A stretch of 46,895 bases of DNA. Source: Deltaproteobacteria bacterium HGW-Deltaproteobacteria-15. Lineage in GTDB: Bacteria; Desulfobacterota; DSM-4660; Desulfatiglandales; HGW-15. The translations under genes and the position numbers were made by a program. The DNA lies in assembly GCA_002840535.1 (NCBI GenBank), contig PHBH01000053.1:1-46895 (forward strand). The letters are read 5' to 3'. Below, piece after piece: positions 1 to 8,236 of this stretch (the stretch's first letter is position 1; the number at the start of each line of letters is the position of its first letter). The notes beneath the pieces are model-generated. The model had not been told where the DNA came from, did not search any database, and saw only the letters and a list, made by a program, of their open reading frames with translations.

Positions 1-160
1 TGGAATTCTTCTTCACGATGCCCATCAGCAGGATCAGGAGGTTGGAGCCATGACTCAACAGCGCCAGTCCGATGATCAGCTTTACAATGCTGCGCCGCAT
101 CATCATGTACACTCCAGCCCCGTAGAGCCCGCCCACGAGAATGGACAGAATGGCTTCCAA
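1..160 (-). CDS. mrpC: Mrp/Mnh Na+/H+ antiporter subunit C (NuoK-like), truncated by window edge
   Basis: This is the beginning of the small NuoK-like membrane subunit of the multisubunit Mrp (Mnh/Sha) cation/proton antiporter. The visible 53 codons begin with TTG and include the segment GLALLSHGSNLLIL, which matches the membrane helix conserved in MrpC/MnhC and NuoK. The TTG start is chosen because a GGAGG lies seven bases upstream and the codon follows the mrpB stop by one base. The full protein is normally about 110 residues, so roughly half lies beyond the left edge. Position after mrpA and mrpB fits the standard A-B-C-D-E-F-G order, so mrpDEFG are expected outside the window. Confidence 0.85.
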   Translation of the reverse strand, partial: MEAILSILVGGLYGAGVYMMMRRSIVKLIIGLALLSHGSNLLILLMGIVKKNS

Positions 161-161
161 G

Positions 162-569
162 TCATTCCTCCGCAAGAGAAAATATGACGGTCAGGGCGAC
201 GCCCACCACGAGGAGATAGACACCGGCATCGAACAGAAGCGGCGTGCCCACATGGCCCTCCACCGGGATGGCGATCGCCGTCCACTGTGACGTCAGAAAA
301 GGCTCTCCATACAGGAATGCAATGAGTCCGCTGCACGCGGCCATGAGAAGCCCGAGCCCGATCAGTGTATTAGGATCTGCGCGCAGAATCCGGCGCGCTT
401 CCTCTACTCCTCGTGCAATGGCATAGAGCGCAATCGCTGCAGAGGCCACCAGACCGCCCACAAATCCCCCGCCGGGAAGATTATGTCCATGCAGCAGGAG
501 GAAGATCGACATAAGGAGAAGCAGAGGAAGAAGATAGACTATTGCCGTAGCCAGGATCAGGGAAATCAT
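162..569 (-). CDS. mrpB: Mrp/Mnh Na+/H+ antiporter subunit B
   Basis: A 135-residue hydrophobic protein of the MnhB/MrpB family, a membrane subunit of the Mrp antiporter that exchanges cytoplasmic Na+ for external protons. The family signature HGHNLPGGGFVGGL is present near residue 35, and four hydrophobic segments can be drawn. The ATG at 569 is preferred over a longer frame beginning at 623. GGGAGG precedes it at good spacing, and its ATGA overlaps the mrpA stop codon, a sign of translational coupling. Length fits the family (about 140 residues). Confidence 0.92.
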   Translation of the reverse strand: MISLILATAIVYLLPLLLLMSIFLLLHGHNLPGGGFVGGLVASAAIALYAIARGVEEARRILRADPNTLIGLGLLMAACSGLIAFLYGEPFLTSQWTAIAIPVEGHVGTPLLFDAGVYLLVVGVALTVIFSLAEE

Positions 570-2935
570 GTGTTCCTCCCATTCTCGGGTTTCGAAGATC
601 GCGTAGTCATATCGCCGCCCCATTCCGAACTCCCCGCGCCCGGCTGGGCAGGGGTGTGACCAAGTCCACGGAGCTTGACAAGGGAATACACCCCGATGGC
701 GGCTGCCGCCAGAACCGTGATCTCTCCCAGGGTATCGAATGCCCTGAAGTCCACCAGGATCACATTCACCACGTTACGGCCGCGGGCCAGAAGATAGCTG
801 TTGTCTCCGAAATAGGAGGCCAGGCGCAAGTCCTTGGGCGAAGCCGTTGCGGTCAATGCAAGAAGGCTGATGAGTCCCCCGAGGGCCATTGAAGGCAGCA
901 GATCGCGGAGCCTCTCGAGTCGGGTCGAGTAGGTGACATATTCCGGAAGATCCCGGATGGCCAGCACGATCAAAAAAACCATCAGCGTATCCACGGCAAA
1001 TTGGGTCATGGCTAGGTCAGGGGCTCCGAAAATGATGTAGATCATTGCCATGGAATACCCGATCGTGCCCAGCGCGACTATGGCCAGAATGAGGTGCCGG
1101 GCCCTGACGGCGGCAATGACCGCAACAGCCATCACCGCGGCGATCAATCCCTCGTAGACCTGCAAATCTGACAACCGTGAAAGACCAAGGTTGATCCGCT
1201 CCTGGAAAAAGGAGTAAGAGATGAGGCCTATGGCTGTAAGGATGATCGTGAGCAGGTAGAAATGGAGGTGCCCGCTCTGGAGCAACCGCGTCTGGAGAAA
1301 TGCCAGCAGGTTCATCCCCTTTTCGGCGAGGGAATATCCCCTGGAAGGTCCGAATCGGGCTCCGATGTCGAGCCGGACGACGGCGCGCCTCAGCCGGACA
1401 TGATTCAGGTACAAGAAGATTCCGGCCCCGAATCCAATTCCGCTTAGAAACAGCTGCAGGGTCAGACCATGCAGGAGCGCCAGCTCCACCACAACGGGCT
1501 GCAGCAGTATTGCAGCGACTGCAGGAGAAACAATCGCCCCTCCCATGAAGCCCGGAAAGATCCCGATCAGAAGGCCCATGGAAGCCAGTATCAGGGGACC
1601 GAACCATAGAGCGAGGGGTGGTTCATGAATCTTCTTTGTCTCTTGCGTCCGGTTCCCGAAAAACGGCTTTAATCCGACAATACCCGCTATCACGACCATG
1701 CCGATGCTCGTCAACAGTGCGACCGCCGTAAGGAGAGGGGTCTCGGCAGTTGCTGCATAGATCAGTTCCTTTCCTATAAAACCGAAAAGAGGAGGAAGGC
1801 CGGCCATGGAGAGAGATGCCAGCCCGGCTGCGACTGCAGTGACCGGCATGGCGTAGGCCAGCCCGCCGAGCCGGGACACATCCCTGGTGCCCGCTTCGTG
1901 ATCCACGATTCCTGCGACAAGAAACAAGGCTGCTTTGTAAAGAGCATGAATGATCAGATAGGTAACGGCCGCGTCCAATGCCGCCCTGGAGCCCATGCCC
2001 AGAAGGAAGGTCAAGGCCCCCAGAACGCTGATCGTCGAATAGGCGAGGATTCGTTTCATGTCGGTCTGTCCGATTGCAAGCCATGCTCCCAGGATCATGG
2101 TGATTGCACCCGCTCCCATGACAACGATCACCCAGGTGGTCGTTCCGCCAAGGACGGGACTGAGTCTTGCGATGAGGTAAATGCCCGCCTTCACCATGGT
2201 TGCCGAGTGGAGATACGTGCTCACCGGCGTGGGCGCCTCCATTGCATTGGGCAGCCAGAAATGAAAGGGGAATTGCGCGGATTTGGTGAACGCACCGGCC
2301 AGGACGAGCAGGAGCACGGCCGTGTAAAGGGGGTGTGCACGAACTGTTCCGCCCAGGAGAAGAAGTCTTGAGAGTTCCTGTGTGCCGGCGATGCTTTCCA
2401 TGAGCAGAAAGCCGATGAGCAGAGCAAGGCCTCCGATGCTGGTGACGAGGAGCGCCTGCAGAGACGCTTTTCGGGCCTCTGCCCGCTCATGATCAAACCC
2501 GATAAGAAGATAGGAGCTGATGCTGGTGAGCTCCCAGAAAACAAAAAGGACGATCATATTGTCGGCAAGCACAAGGCCGAGCATCGAAGACATGAAAAGC
2601 AGCATGAAGGCGTAAAAGCGGCCGAGTTGCGGGTGTCCGGCAAGATAGGAACTGGTGTATATGAAGACCAGGACCCCGACACCGGTGATCAGGAGTCCGA
2701 AGAGAAGACTCAGTCCGTCCAGGTAAAAGGATAGGCTCACACCCAGGCTGGGGAGCCATGAGACCGAGAACAGAACGGTTTCCCCCCGGCCGACCTGACC
2801 CAGAAACGTGATCAGTTGCAGAAAAAGAAGCAGCGGGAAGATCGCGAGCACCCAGCCTGCAAAGCCTCTTGCGGCCCGATGTACAAGAGGGGCTATGATG
2901 GAAAGCGCAAAACCCGACATGACTGCCAGGATCAT
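566..2935 (-). CDS. mrpA: Mrp/Mnh Na+/H+ antiporter subunit A (NuoL-like with DUF4040 tail)
   Basis: A 789-residue polytopic protein, the large proton-translocating subunit of the Mrp antiporter and a relative of NuoL in complex I. The N-terminal two thirds carry the proton-antiporter core, including FWELTSISSYLLIGF with Glu135, the conserved charged residue of this family, and AGAFTKSAQFPFHFWLP. The C-terminal part carries the MrpA-specific DUF4040 region (GAPDLAMTQFAVDTLMVFL) and an MrpB-like end (DFRAFDTLGEITVLAAAAIG). Length agrees with full MrpA (about 800). The ATG at 2935 has GAGGAG nearby as ribosome binding site. First gene of the operon, divergent from the antiporter at 3303. The pairing of two unrelated cation/proton antiporters suggests a role in sodium or pH homeostasis, which is inference. 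Confidence 0.95.
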   Translation of the reverse strand: MILAVMSGFALSIIAPLVHRAARGFAGWVLAIFPLLLFLQLITFLGQVGRGETVLFSVSWLPSLGVSLSFYLDGLSLLFGLLITGVGVLVFIYTSSYLAGHPQLGRFYAFMLLFMSSMLGLVLADNMIVLFVFWELTSISSYLLIGFDHERAEARKASLQALLVTSIGGLALLIGFLLMESIAGTQELSRLLLLGGTVRAHPLYTAVLLLVLAGAFTKSAQFPFHFWLPNAMEAPTPVSTYLHSATMVKAGIYLIARLSPVLGGTTTWVIVVMGAGAITMILGAWLAIGQTDMKRILAYSTISVLGALTFLLGMGSRAALDAAVTYLIIHALYKAALFLVAGIVDHEAGTRDVSRLGGLAYAMPVTAVAAGLASLSMAGLPPLFGFIGKELIYAATAETPLLTAVALLTSIGMVVIAGIVGLKPFFGNRTQETKKIHEPPLALWFGPLILASMGLLIGIFPGFMGGAIVSPAVAAILLQPVVVELALLHGLTLQLFLSGIGFGAGIFLYLNHVRLRRAVVRLDIGARFGPSRGYSLAEKGMNLLAFLQTRLLQSGHLHFYLLTIILTAIGLISYSFFQERINLGLSRLSDLQVYEGLIAAVMAVAVIAAVRARHLILAIVALGTIGYSMAMIYIIFGAPDLAMTQFAVDTLMVFLIVLAIRDLPEYVTYSTRLERLRDLLPSMALGGLISLLALTATASPKDLRLASYFGDNSYLLARGRNVVNVILVDFRAFDTLGEITVLAAAAIGVYSLVKLRGLGHTPAQPGAGSSEWGGDMTTRSSKPENGRNT

Positions 2936-3302
2936 TTCTGCTCCTCGGGTCCGAATTTGACTCTCTCAATGCATTTTTCAACCGGTTACAGCGGTTTCAT
3001 CGTCTCCATTCGTCTACAAATATCCATGAACTGCAGAACATTCAAGACACAAGGAATACCTGGTATGGAAACACCGTCACTACAGGATTAGGAAGACCCG
3101 CCCGACATGCCGAGGATGCGCTTGCCGGAGGCTCGAAGCATCCTGCCTGCAACCCGTGTTCTGGAATTGGTGAGTCACCTCCTCTTCCTAAACTTTGACA
3201 GGAGAGCTGATGACAATTATAACTAATCCTTGGAACGAAGCAACTTTCTCCCGAGTCATTCGAAACCCGACTCATTCGAAGCAGTGAACACCCGGCGAAC
3301 TC
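2936..3302. promoter_or_regulatory. Divergent intergenic region between mrpA and the CPA2 antiporter
   Basis: A 367-base spacer between divergently transcribed genes. It contains one convincing plus-strand promoter (described separately). No clear minus-strand promoter for mrpA stands out, although a TTGAAA near 2975-2981 on the minus strand is a weak candidate for a -35 element. No protein-coding stretch could be supported here. Confidence 0.5.
3195..3223 (+). promoter_or_regulatory. Sigma70-type promoter of the CPA2 antiporter
   Basis: A perfect -35 TTGACA (3195-3200) is separated by 17 bases from TATAAC (3218-3223), a near-consensus -10. Transcription would begin near 3230, giving a leader of about 70 bases before the ATG at 3303. 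The call rests on sequence match alone. Confidence 0.7.
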
Positions 3303-4550
3303 ATGCAACCACACTCATTCGTCGTTCTCCTTTTCGAACTCTCTCTCGTCCTCACTGCAGCCAAGCTGGGCGGCCTGGGGGCACGGAAACTCCGCCTTCC
3401 TGTTGTTCTGGGTGAGCTCTTCGCAGGCGTAGTCCTGGGCAACATTGGACTTCTGGGGACCGATCTTTTCGAAATCATAGAGCACGATCCGAGCATCGAG
3501 GTCCTTGCCGAGCTTGGGGTCATCCTGCTCATGTTCGAGGTGGGGGTCGAAAGCACCGTACCTGAGCTGATGCGCGTGGGAAGAAGCGCACTTCTTGTAG
3601 CCCTGCTGGGCGTGGCCGCTCCCTTCCTTTTAGGCTTTTTCACGGTACGCACGCTTTTTCCGGGGTTTTCGTTCTGGCTCGATATTTTTATCGGCGCAAC
3701 ACTCTGCGCAACAAGCGTGGGTATCAGCGCACGGGTGTTGAAGGACATCGGCAAGGTAAAAAGTGTGGAGGGCAGGACGATCCTTGGAGCGGCGATTGTC
3801 GACGATGTTTTGGGTCTGGTCATCCTTGCGGTGGTTGTCGCCCTGATCGGTACGGCTGCCGATCCCTCGCAAGTCGAATCCCCTGGGATGGCATCGGAAA
3901 TCACCGTAATTATCTTGAAGGCCTTTGGCTTTCTCGTTGTGGGTATCGTCCTGGGTTTGCTCTTCAGCAAACCCCTTTATCGGTGGGCCGCAAAGGTCGA
4001 ACTGAGCGGCATGCTGCTTACCTTATCGCTGACTCTTTGCTTTACCTTTTCCTATCTGGCCCATAAGTTCGGGCTTGCGCCAATTGTCGGCGCCTTTTCC
4101 GCCGGATTGATTCTGGGGCCTGACCACTCCAAAATTTTCATGCAGCAGGAGGAGCAGACGCTGGAGCGCCTTCTTGTCCCGCTCTCCACATTATTTGTTC
4201 CCATATTCTTCCTGCATATGGGCATGCAGGTCGATCTCAAAGCCCTTTTCTCTTTTGAGGCAATTACAGTGGGGATCGTTTTATCGATAGCCGCGGTAGT
4301 GGGAAAGATGGCGTCGGCAGGAGGAATCCTTCCTGGTAAAGACGGCCCTGATCGTTGGGCCGTTGCGATCGGGATGGTGCCCCGTGGGGAAGTGGGGCTG
4401 ATCTTTGCCGGGCTGGGGGCACAGATGGAAGTCGGGGGAGAGCCGTTGCTGAGTCCCGCGCTTTACGCCGCGGTGATCATGATGGTTTTCATCACCACGG
4501 CAATGACACCGCCGCTCCTTTTAAAGAGGCTCCGTAAAATCAAGAGTTGA
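3303..4550 (+). CDS. CPA2-family cation:proton antiporter (Kef/NapA-like membrane domain)
   Basis: A 415-residue membrane protein of the monovalent cation:proton antiporter-2 family, about 12 hydrophobic segments with no cytosolic nucleotide-binding (TrkA-N) tail. The paired aspartates Asp167-Asp168 in GAAIVDDVLGL and the broken-helix segment ATLCATSVGISARVL match the ion-binding core of NapA/KefB-type exchangers. A DD pair is usually seen in electrogenic Na+/H+ exchangers. The ATG at 3303 has no strong ribosome binding site but is the first start in frame after the promoter at 3195-3223. Stands alone, divergent from the mrp operon. Substrate (Na+ or K+) cannot be told from sequence. Confidence 0.9.
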   Translation: MQPHSFVVLLFELSLVLTAAKLGGLGARKLRLPVVLGELFAGVVLGNIGLLGTDLFEIIEHDPSIEVLAELGVILLMFEVGVESTVPELMRVGRSALLVALLGVAAPFLLGFFTVRTLFPGFSFWLDIFIGATLCATSVGISARVLKDIGKVKSVEGRTILGAAIVDDVLGLVILAVVVALIGTAADPSQVESPGMASEITVIILKAFGFLVVGIVLGLLFSKPLYRWAAKVELSGMLLTLSLTLCFTFSYLAHKFGLAPIVGAFSAGLILGPDHSKIFMQQEEQTLERLLVPLSTLFVPIFFLHMGMQVDLKALFSFEAITVGIVLSIAAVVGKMASAGGILPGKDGPDRWAVAIGMVPRGEVGLIFAGLGAQMEVGGEPLLSPALYAAVIMMVFITTAMTPPLLLKRLRKIKS

Positions 4551-4595
4551 CCAGTTTGTCTGGTTTATCTGGTTAGTTTGGTTTTAGTGTAGTGC
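4551..4595 (+). repeat. CTGGTTTATCTGGTT-type repeat, copy 1 (3' of antiporter)
   Basis: Directly after the antiporter stop comes a run of degenerate TGGTTTA/TGGTTAG units with a short hairpin ACCAG-TTTGT-CTGGT. A second copy lies in inverted orientation at 4744-4795, directly after the stop of the convergent gene. Both contain GTTTATCTGGTT followed by further TTTGGTTT units. They may act as weak terminators or simply be a dispersed element of this genome. Confidence 0.6.
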
Positions 4596-4617
4596 GTCCA
4601 ACGCTTCTTACCTTCAT

Positions 4618-4695
4618 TTACACGTCATTGCCGCGAAGGAGCTTGTGTCGCAATGTCATTTCGAGGCGATAGCCGAGAAATCTTGATCTTACCCC
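4618..4695. repeat. Remnant of a GTCATTGCGAGGAG-type dispersed repeat
   Basis: The stretch contains CGTCATTGCCGCGAAGGAG followed by a second TGTCATTTCGAGGCGA and ends in GAGAAATCTTGATCTT. It resembles a dispersed intergenic repeat that I recall from Desulfobacterota and related genomes (consensus roughly GTCATTGCGAGGAGCGAAGC...GCAATCT). No coding content. Recognition is from memory and would need a genome-wide count. Confidence 0.45.
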
Positions 4696-4743
4696 AAGAC
4701 CTTTCACACCATGGAGAAGTTTCGGTAAGGTCTGTTCCCCCCG

Positions 4744-4795
4744 AACCAAAGAAACCAAATAAACCAGATAAACGGAATAACCAGTTTACCTGGCG
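4744..4795 (-). repeat. CTGGTTTATCTGGTT-type repeat, copy 2 (3' of 4Fe-4S gene)
   Basis: Inverted counterpart of the element at 4551-4595. Read on the minus strand it starts with CCAG-GTAAA-CTGG at the stop of the 4Fe-4S gene and continues with GTTTATCTGGTT and TTTGGTTT units. It overlaps the last codons of that gene. Confidence 0.6.
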
Positions 4796-5862
4796 GCCTT
4801 GATCGCTGTAATCAGGTCTTTCACTGTCTTGGGCGGTTCGGGCCAGTCGGGTCTTGCCTCCATTGCTATCGCCTCTTCAGCGCAGCCTGACGCGCACACC
4901 GCGCACCCGAAACAGCGATCTTGATCCAGGGCAGGTACATTTCCTTCACCCATTTTCAGCGCCCCGGGCGGACAGCGGTCTATGCACACACCGCAACCGG
5001 TGCACCGCTCTGAATCCAGATTCGGTCTGAAACCGGAGTTGAAGACAAGACCCGGTTTCGGATGTTTCAGGATCTGTGTGACCACGTCGCAATGCCAGCG
5101 ATCACAGTTGCAGAGGAAATCGATCTCTTCCGTGGTATTGCGGCTCATGTGCAGAAGACCGGCTTCCTCGGCTCTATTCAGGACTTCCAAGGCTTCTTTC
5201 TTGGAAACCTTCCGGCTGCCCAGCCTCTCCACAGCGTACTCCGCCTTTTCGCCGAACCACATGCAGACATCCAGAGGCATGCCGTGGATATCCTCGCCGC
5301 GCAGCTGCGCCGCATGCCTGCAAAAACACGTGCCGACTCCGATGGTCCCGTATTTGTCTATGTAAGTCGCAACCTGGTCATAGGTATGGATCCTGTTCCC
5401 TGCCCTGATCTTCCGGTCAACGGTGATGACCCGGGTGAGCGGGAACCCGGGTTTGGGAGTTCCTTTTGCCGCTTCATACGCCTTCTTGTATGCATAAATC
5501 AGGTTTGCGATCTTCCTGTAACGTTCAGTCACCCGTCCGGACATGAACTGGAATTCAAACAGGCCGGGCATGAAAGGCACGGACTGATAGACCCTTTGCT
5601 GCCCTTGAACGAACGTAGAGCAGAGTCCCTTGTCTGCCATGCCTTCCAACAGGGCTCTGATCTCTCCCTCATCTCTTCCCGTCTGCGTCGCGACCTCGGC
5701 CGCAGTGACAGGCTGACGCGGGAGCCCATTGTTGATCTGCGCCTCCTCCGGAGTGAAAAGCTCCTCCATGAGGGAGTAGAATTCAGGGATATCGGCTCCT
5801 GAATACGGGCCCCCTCTCTTGACCATCACATCGAGCATATCTCTGTAGACCTGCGCAGGCAT
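4786..5862 (-). CDS. 4Fe-4S protein with wHTH-like N-terminus, CFC-type Cys cluster and 2x[4Fe-4S] ferredoxin domain
   Basis: A 358-residue cytosolic iron-sulfur protein without signal peptide or membrane segment. Residues about 50-95 look like a winged-helix module (VTAAEVATQTGRDEGEIRAL). The middle contains Cys179 and Cys181 in GTCFCRH, Cys200 in DVCMWFG, and Cys251, Cys253 and Cys258 in LCNCDRWHC, a set that could hold an additional cluster. The C-terminus has two classical ferredoxin motifs, Cys287-290-293-297 and Cys317-320-323-327. I recall this architecture as common in Desulfobacterota genomes; its reaction is unknown to me. The start has a strong GGAGGGAAG site. No obvious operon partner: the next gene on this strand (DUF4405) starts further upstream across a 140-base gap. 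Confidence 0.85.
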   Translation of the reverse strand: MPAQVYRDMLDVMVKRGGPYSGADIPEFYSLMEELFTPEEAQINNGLPRQPVTAAEVATQTGRDEGEIRALLEGMADKGLCSTFVQGQQRVYQSVPFMPGLFEFQFMSGRVTERYRKIANLIYAYKKAYEAAKGTPKPGFPLTRVITVDRKIRAGNRIHTYDQVATYIDKYGTIGVGTCFCRHAAQLRGEDIHGMPLDVCMWFGEKAEYAVERLGSRKVSKKEALEVLNRAEEAGLLHMSRNTTEEIDFLCNCDRWHCDVVTQILKHPKPGLVFNSGFRPNLDSERCTGCGVCIDRCPPGALKMGEGNVPALDQDRCFGCAVCASGCAEEAIAMEARPDWPEPPKTVKDLITAIKAAR

Positions 5863-6002
5863 GACTTCCCTCCTCTCCTTCCATCAGGTGTTCCTTTTCC
5901 TCTGCCCACATCTCCTCCTGACTTCCCATGAACAGCAAGAGAGTACAGAAAGCATGGACTGAAGGTCAAGCGGGAATTCCACCATGTATCTCTCTAATGA
6001 AT

Positions 6003-6344
6003 TCATCTTTGATGTCTTAATTCAAGCATCGCGCCTTCGATTTTGTCTACGAACGCTGGATCGATGGGCCTGTGAAAACCGACAGCATATAAGAAAATGA
6101 GTAGAGAAGTGAGAAACATGCCCGCAACCACTATTTGCCTTTTCCTGAGATAGCTGACCATTGGCCTGAAATTGAAGTAAACATGAAACACCGCTGACAG
6201 GCACATCATTACCCCGAATATTTCATGAACCGGGTGCATTCTGAGCTGAAACCCGAAGTCATGGGTAAACATCATCAACAACCCGGATGAACCAAGAGCG
6301 ATCAATGAGACCAGAAGAATCATGGAAATATATTTCCTGAGCAT
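6003..6344 (-). CDS. DUF4405-type small membrane protein (cytochrome b-like)
   Basis: A 113-residue membrane protein with three hydrophobic segments. Histidines lie at helix ends in MHPVHEIFGVMM and FHVYFNFRPM, the pattern of DUF4405 proteins, which resemble a stripped-down cytochrome b561 domain and may bind haem. The ATG at 6344 is preferred because GGAG lies six bases upstream; an in-frame TTG at 6356 would add four residues. It lies 140 bases upstream of the 4Fe-4S gene on the same strand, so a shared redox role is possible but unproven. Confidence 0.75.
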   Translation of the reverse strand: MLRKYISMILLVSLIALGSSGLLMMFTHDFGFQLRMHPVHEIFGVMMCLSAVFHVYFNFRPMVSYLRKRQIVVAGMFLTSLLIFLYAVGFHRPIDPAFVDKIEGAMLELRHQR

Positions 6345-6524
6345 TTGCATCTCCAAACCTTCAGGTTGATGAAAAGATCCATTTTTCCGTGCGCAATGGA
6401 CTTGCGTTAACCCAAGCGTTGCATAAAGGTCGTTTACGGGAATCCATGCGGTCTCCGCAGTAGCCGAATTGCCACTGCTCCCGTTTCGAAAATCCCTCCA
6501 GAGAGACCGCAGGAGCTTCCATCT

Positions 6525-7148
6525 TCACAGCAGTTCACCGTAACGATCGCCTCTTTTCTGCGCCATCTGCTCAGAGAGCGACCCAGAGCTCGAGACAGGG
6601 TCATCTGTTCCCGAAATTCCGCTTTTCTCCGTCACATCCCTGAAGGGAACTCTCTCCAAATGTTTCCTCAAATGTTGAATGACTTTGGCTTTCTGATTCT
6701 CATCAAGAATCTCATAGAATTCCAGGAACAGGTTCATGCCCTTATCCATGGCCCCTGGCAGCATCCCCACATGGTCTGAAACCATTCCCGCGACCTCATG
6801 GATGTCGGGCAGATCTTTTTTCATCTCCTCCCTGACACTCGTCATCAACCGTTTTCGGTTCTCATGGCCGCCGATCAGCTCGGTTTTCAATTTGAGACGA
6901 ATTGCCGCATACTGTTCCTTCTGCGGTTCCGTGAGGTTAAGGGTCTGCACGCGCTCATCCACATGCTTCAATACATGTTCAGAGAAATCCTTTCCGTGAA
7001 AACCATGGGGTCTCTTCCAGGATGACCAAGAGTGATCCCTGCCTTCGAAGGGGGAGCGCGGACCGCAGCCGCTCCCCAATGCGATAAGCAAACCCAGGGC
7101 TCCGATACCGAGAATGACGATGCCAGCTTTTCTTGAACTTCGTTCCAT
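6525..7148 (-). CDS. Spy/CpxP-like periplasmic lipoprotein, His-rich N-terminus
   Basis: A 207-residue predicted lipoprotein: an N-terminal hydrophobic segment is followed by LGSGC with the lipid-modified Cys28, a somewhat atypical lipobox. A His-rich stretch follows (RPHGFHGKDFSEHVLKHV), then an amphipathic helical region beginning with LNLTEPQKEQ, resembling the LTxxQ motif of Spy/CpxP/ZraP envelope chaperones. The ATG at 7148 is chosen for its GGAGGAG site; the open frame extends further upstream without one. It is divergent from the two-component operon at 7267, the same arrangement as cpxP-cpxRA and zraP-zraSR. This suggests it is a target and feedback partner of that system. The histidines hint at metal binding, which is inference. 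Confidence 0.72.
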   Translation of the reverse strand: MERSSRKAGIVILGIGALGLLIALGSGCGPRSPFEGRDHSWSSWKRPHGFHGKDFSEHVLKHVDERVQTLNLTEPQKEQYAAIRLKLKTELIGGHENRKRLMTSVREEMKKDLPDIHEVAGMVSDHVGMLPGAMDKGMNLFLEFYEILDENQKAKVIQHLRKHLERVPFRDVTEKSGISGTDDPVSSSGSLSEQMAQKRGDRYGELL

Positions 7149-7196
7149 AGCGTTTCTCCTCCTTTCAGTCTTTTTGCCCATAGCGTAACAGGAGGA

Positions 7197-7247
7197 TGTA
7201 AAGGATGTTTTTTGCAATTGTAAAAGTGTTCAAAAGGAATGTAAAAG
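7197..7247. promoter_or_regulatory. Candidate response-regulator operator: TGTAAA direct repeats
   Basis: Between the lipoprotein and the two-component operon, TGTAAA occurs three times in the same direction, at 7197, 7219 and 7240, spaced 22 and 21 bases (two helical turns). A degenerate TTCAAAAG lies between the last two, so TTGTAAAAG, GTTCAAAAG and ATGTAAAAG repeat about every 10-11 bases. This resembles tandem binding sites of OmpR-family regulators (for example the GTAAA-based CpxR box). It would suit autoregulation of both divergent units. Confidence 0.5.
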
Positions 7248-7266
7248 ACTGTAGGGTGAGGGTGTC

Positions 7267-8190
7267 ATGGAAAAGAGGGTCCTGATCATCGATGATGACG
7301 AGAAACTGAGAAAGCTGGTCAAGGAGTACCTTGAAGAGTACGGATTCAGTGTTCACGCCGTGCCGGACGGCCGATTTCTCATGGAAAACCTGAGAGAACA
7401 GGAACCCGAGGTCGTGCTCCTTGATCTGATGCTTCCATTCCGGGACGGTCTCGAATTGCTGAGAGAGGTCCGCGCAGCCGGAGACACGCCGGTCATTATG
7501 CTCACGGCCAAAGGAGAGGATTCCGACCGAATCGTGGGCCTGGAAATGGGTGCGGACGACTACATCCCGAAACCTTTCAATCCAAGGGAATTGCTCGCCC
7601 GAATCAAGGCGGTAATCCGGAGGCGACCGCATTCGCCCTCCCTGGCGGAGCCGGCAAGAAAAGGGTTCGCAGAAACCGACCTGAACCGTAAACTGAAGGC
7701 CATTCTCAGCGCCGACGCAAAGGGGTTCAGCAGACTCATGGGCGAGAATGAGCTGGAGACTATTCAGGTGCTGAATGAGTACAGAGAACTTCTGACAGCA
7801 TGTGTAGGAGAGCATGGAGGAAATGTTGTAGACTCGCCCGGGGATAATCTCCTCGCTGAATTCGACAGCGTGGTTGTGGCTGTGAGATGCGCAGTGAAAA
7901 TTCAGGAGACGCTCCGCTCCAAGAACGCAGCCCTTCCCGATTTACGAAAGATGCCCTTTCGAATAGGAATCAACCTTGGTGATGTGGTTCTCGATCAGCA
8001 ACGGATATATGGGGATGGGGTCAACGTAGCGGCAAGACTCGAGAAGATTGCCGATCCAGGAGGCATCTGCATCTCCGGTACCGTATTCGACCAGATTGAG
8101 AACAAGGTGCCCTTCGCGTTTGAATTCATGGGTGAAAGAGAGCTCAAGAATATTGCCAGACCTGTGCGGGTTTACCGCTTGAAATTGTGA
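7267..8190 (+). CDS. Response regulator with class III adenylate/guanylate cyclase output
   Basis: A 307-residue two-domain signalling protein. Residues 1-119 are a receiver domain with acidic pocket Asp9-Asp10, phosphoacceptor Asp53, Thr80 and Lys102. Residues about 145-307 are a class III nucleotide cyclase domain. Candidate metal-binding aspartates are Asp150 in LSADAKGFSRLMG and Asp193 in DSPGDNLLAEF; GDGVNVAARLE supplies Asn253 and Arg257 of the active site. The base-selecting position is Asp in VVDSPGD, as in a large bacterial subfamily, so ATP or GTP preference is open. It is the first gene of a three-gene operon with an OmpR-type regulator and kinase. Its receiver aligns without gaps to that of the next gene (about 78 of 119 residues identical by hand count), which indicates duplication. 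Confidence 0.92.
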   Translation: MEKRVLIIDDDEKLRKLVKEYLEEYGFSVHAVPDGRFLMENLREQEPEVVLLDLMLPFRDGLELLREVRAAGDTPVIMLTAKGEDSDRIVGLEMGADDYIPKPFNPRELLARIKAVIRRRPHSPSLAEPARKGFAETDLNRKLKAILSADAKGFSRLMGENELETIQVLNEYRELLTACVGEHGGNVVDSPGDNLLAEFDSVVVAVRCAVKIQETLRSKNAALPDLRKMPFRIGINLGDVVLDQQRIYGDGVNVAARLEKIADPGGICISGTVFDQIENKVPFAFEFMGERELKNIARPVRVYRLKL

Positions 8191-8236
8191 AGAATTGTGA
8201 TCCAAAGGTAAAACTCTGTAAATAGGGATGACATCC

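Noticed and set aside
3042..3314. Minus-strand frame in the mrpA-antiporter spacer
   Set aside because: It has no domain, no good ribosome binding site, and overlaps the promoter and start of the antiporter gene.
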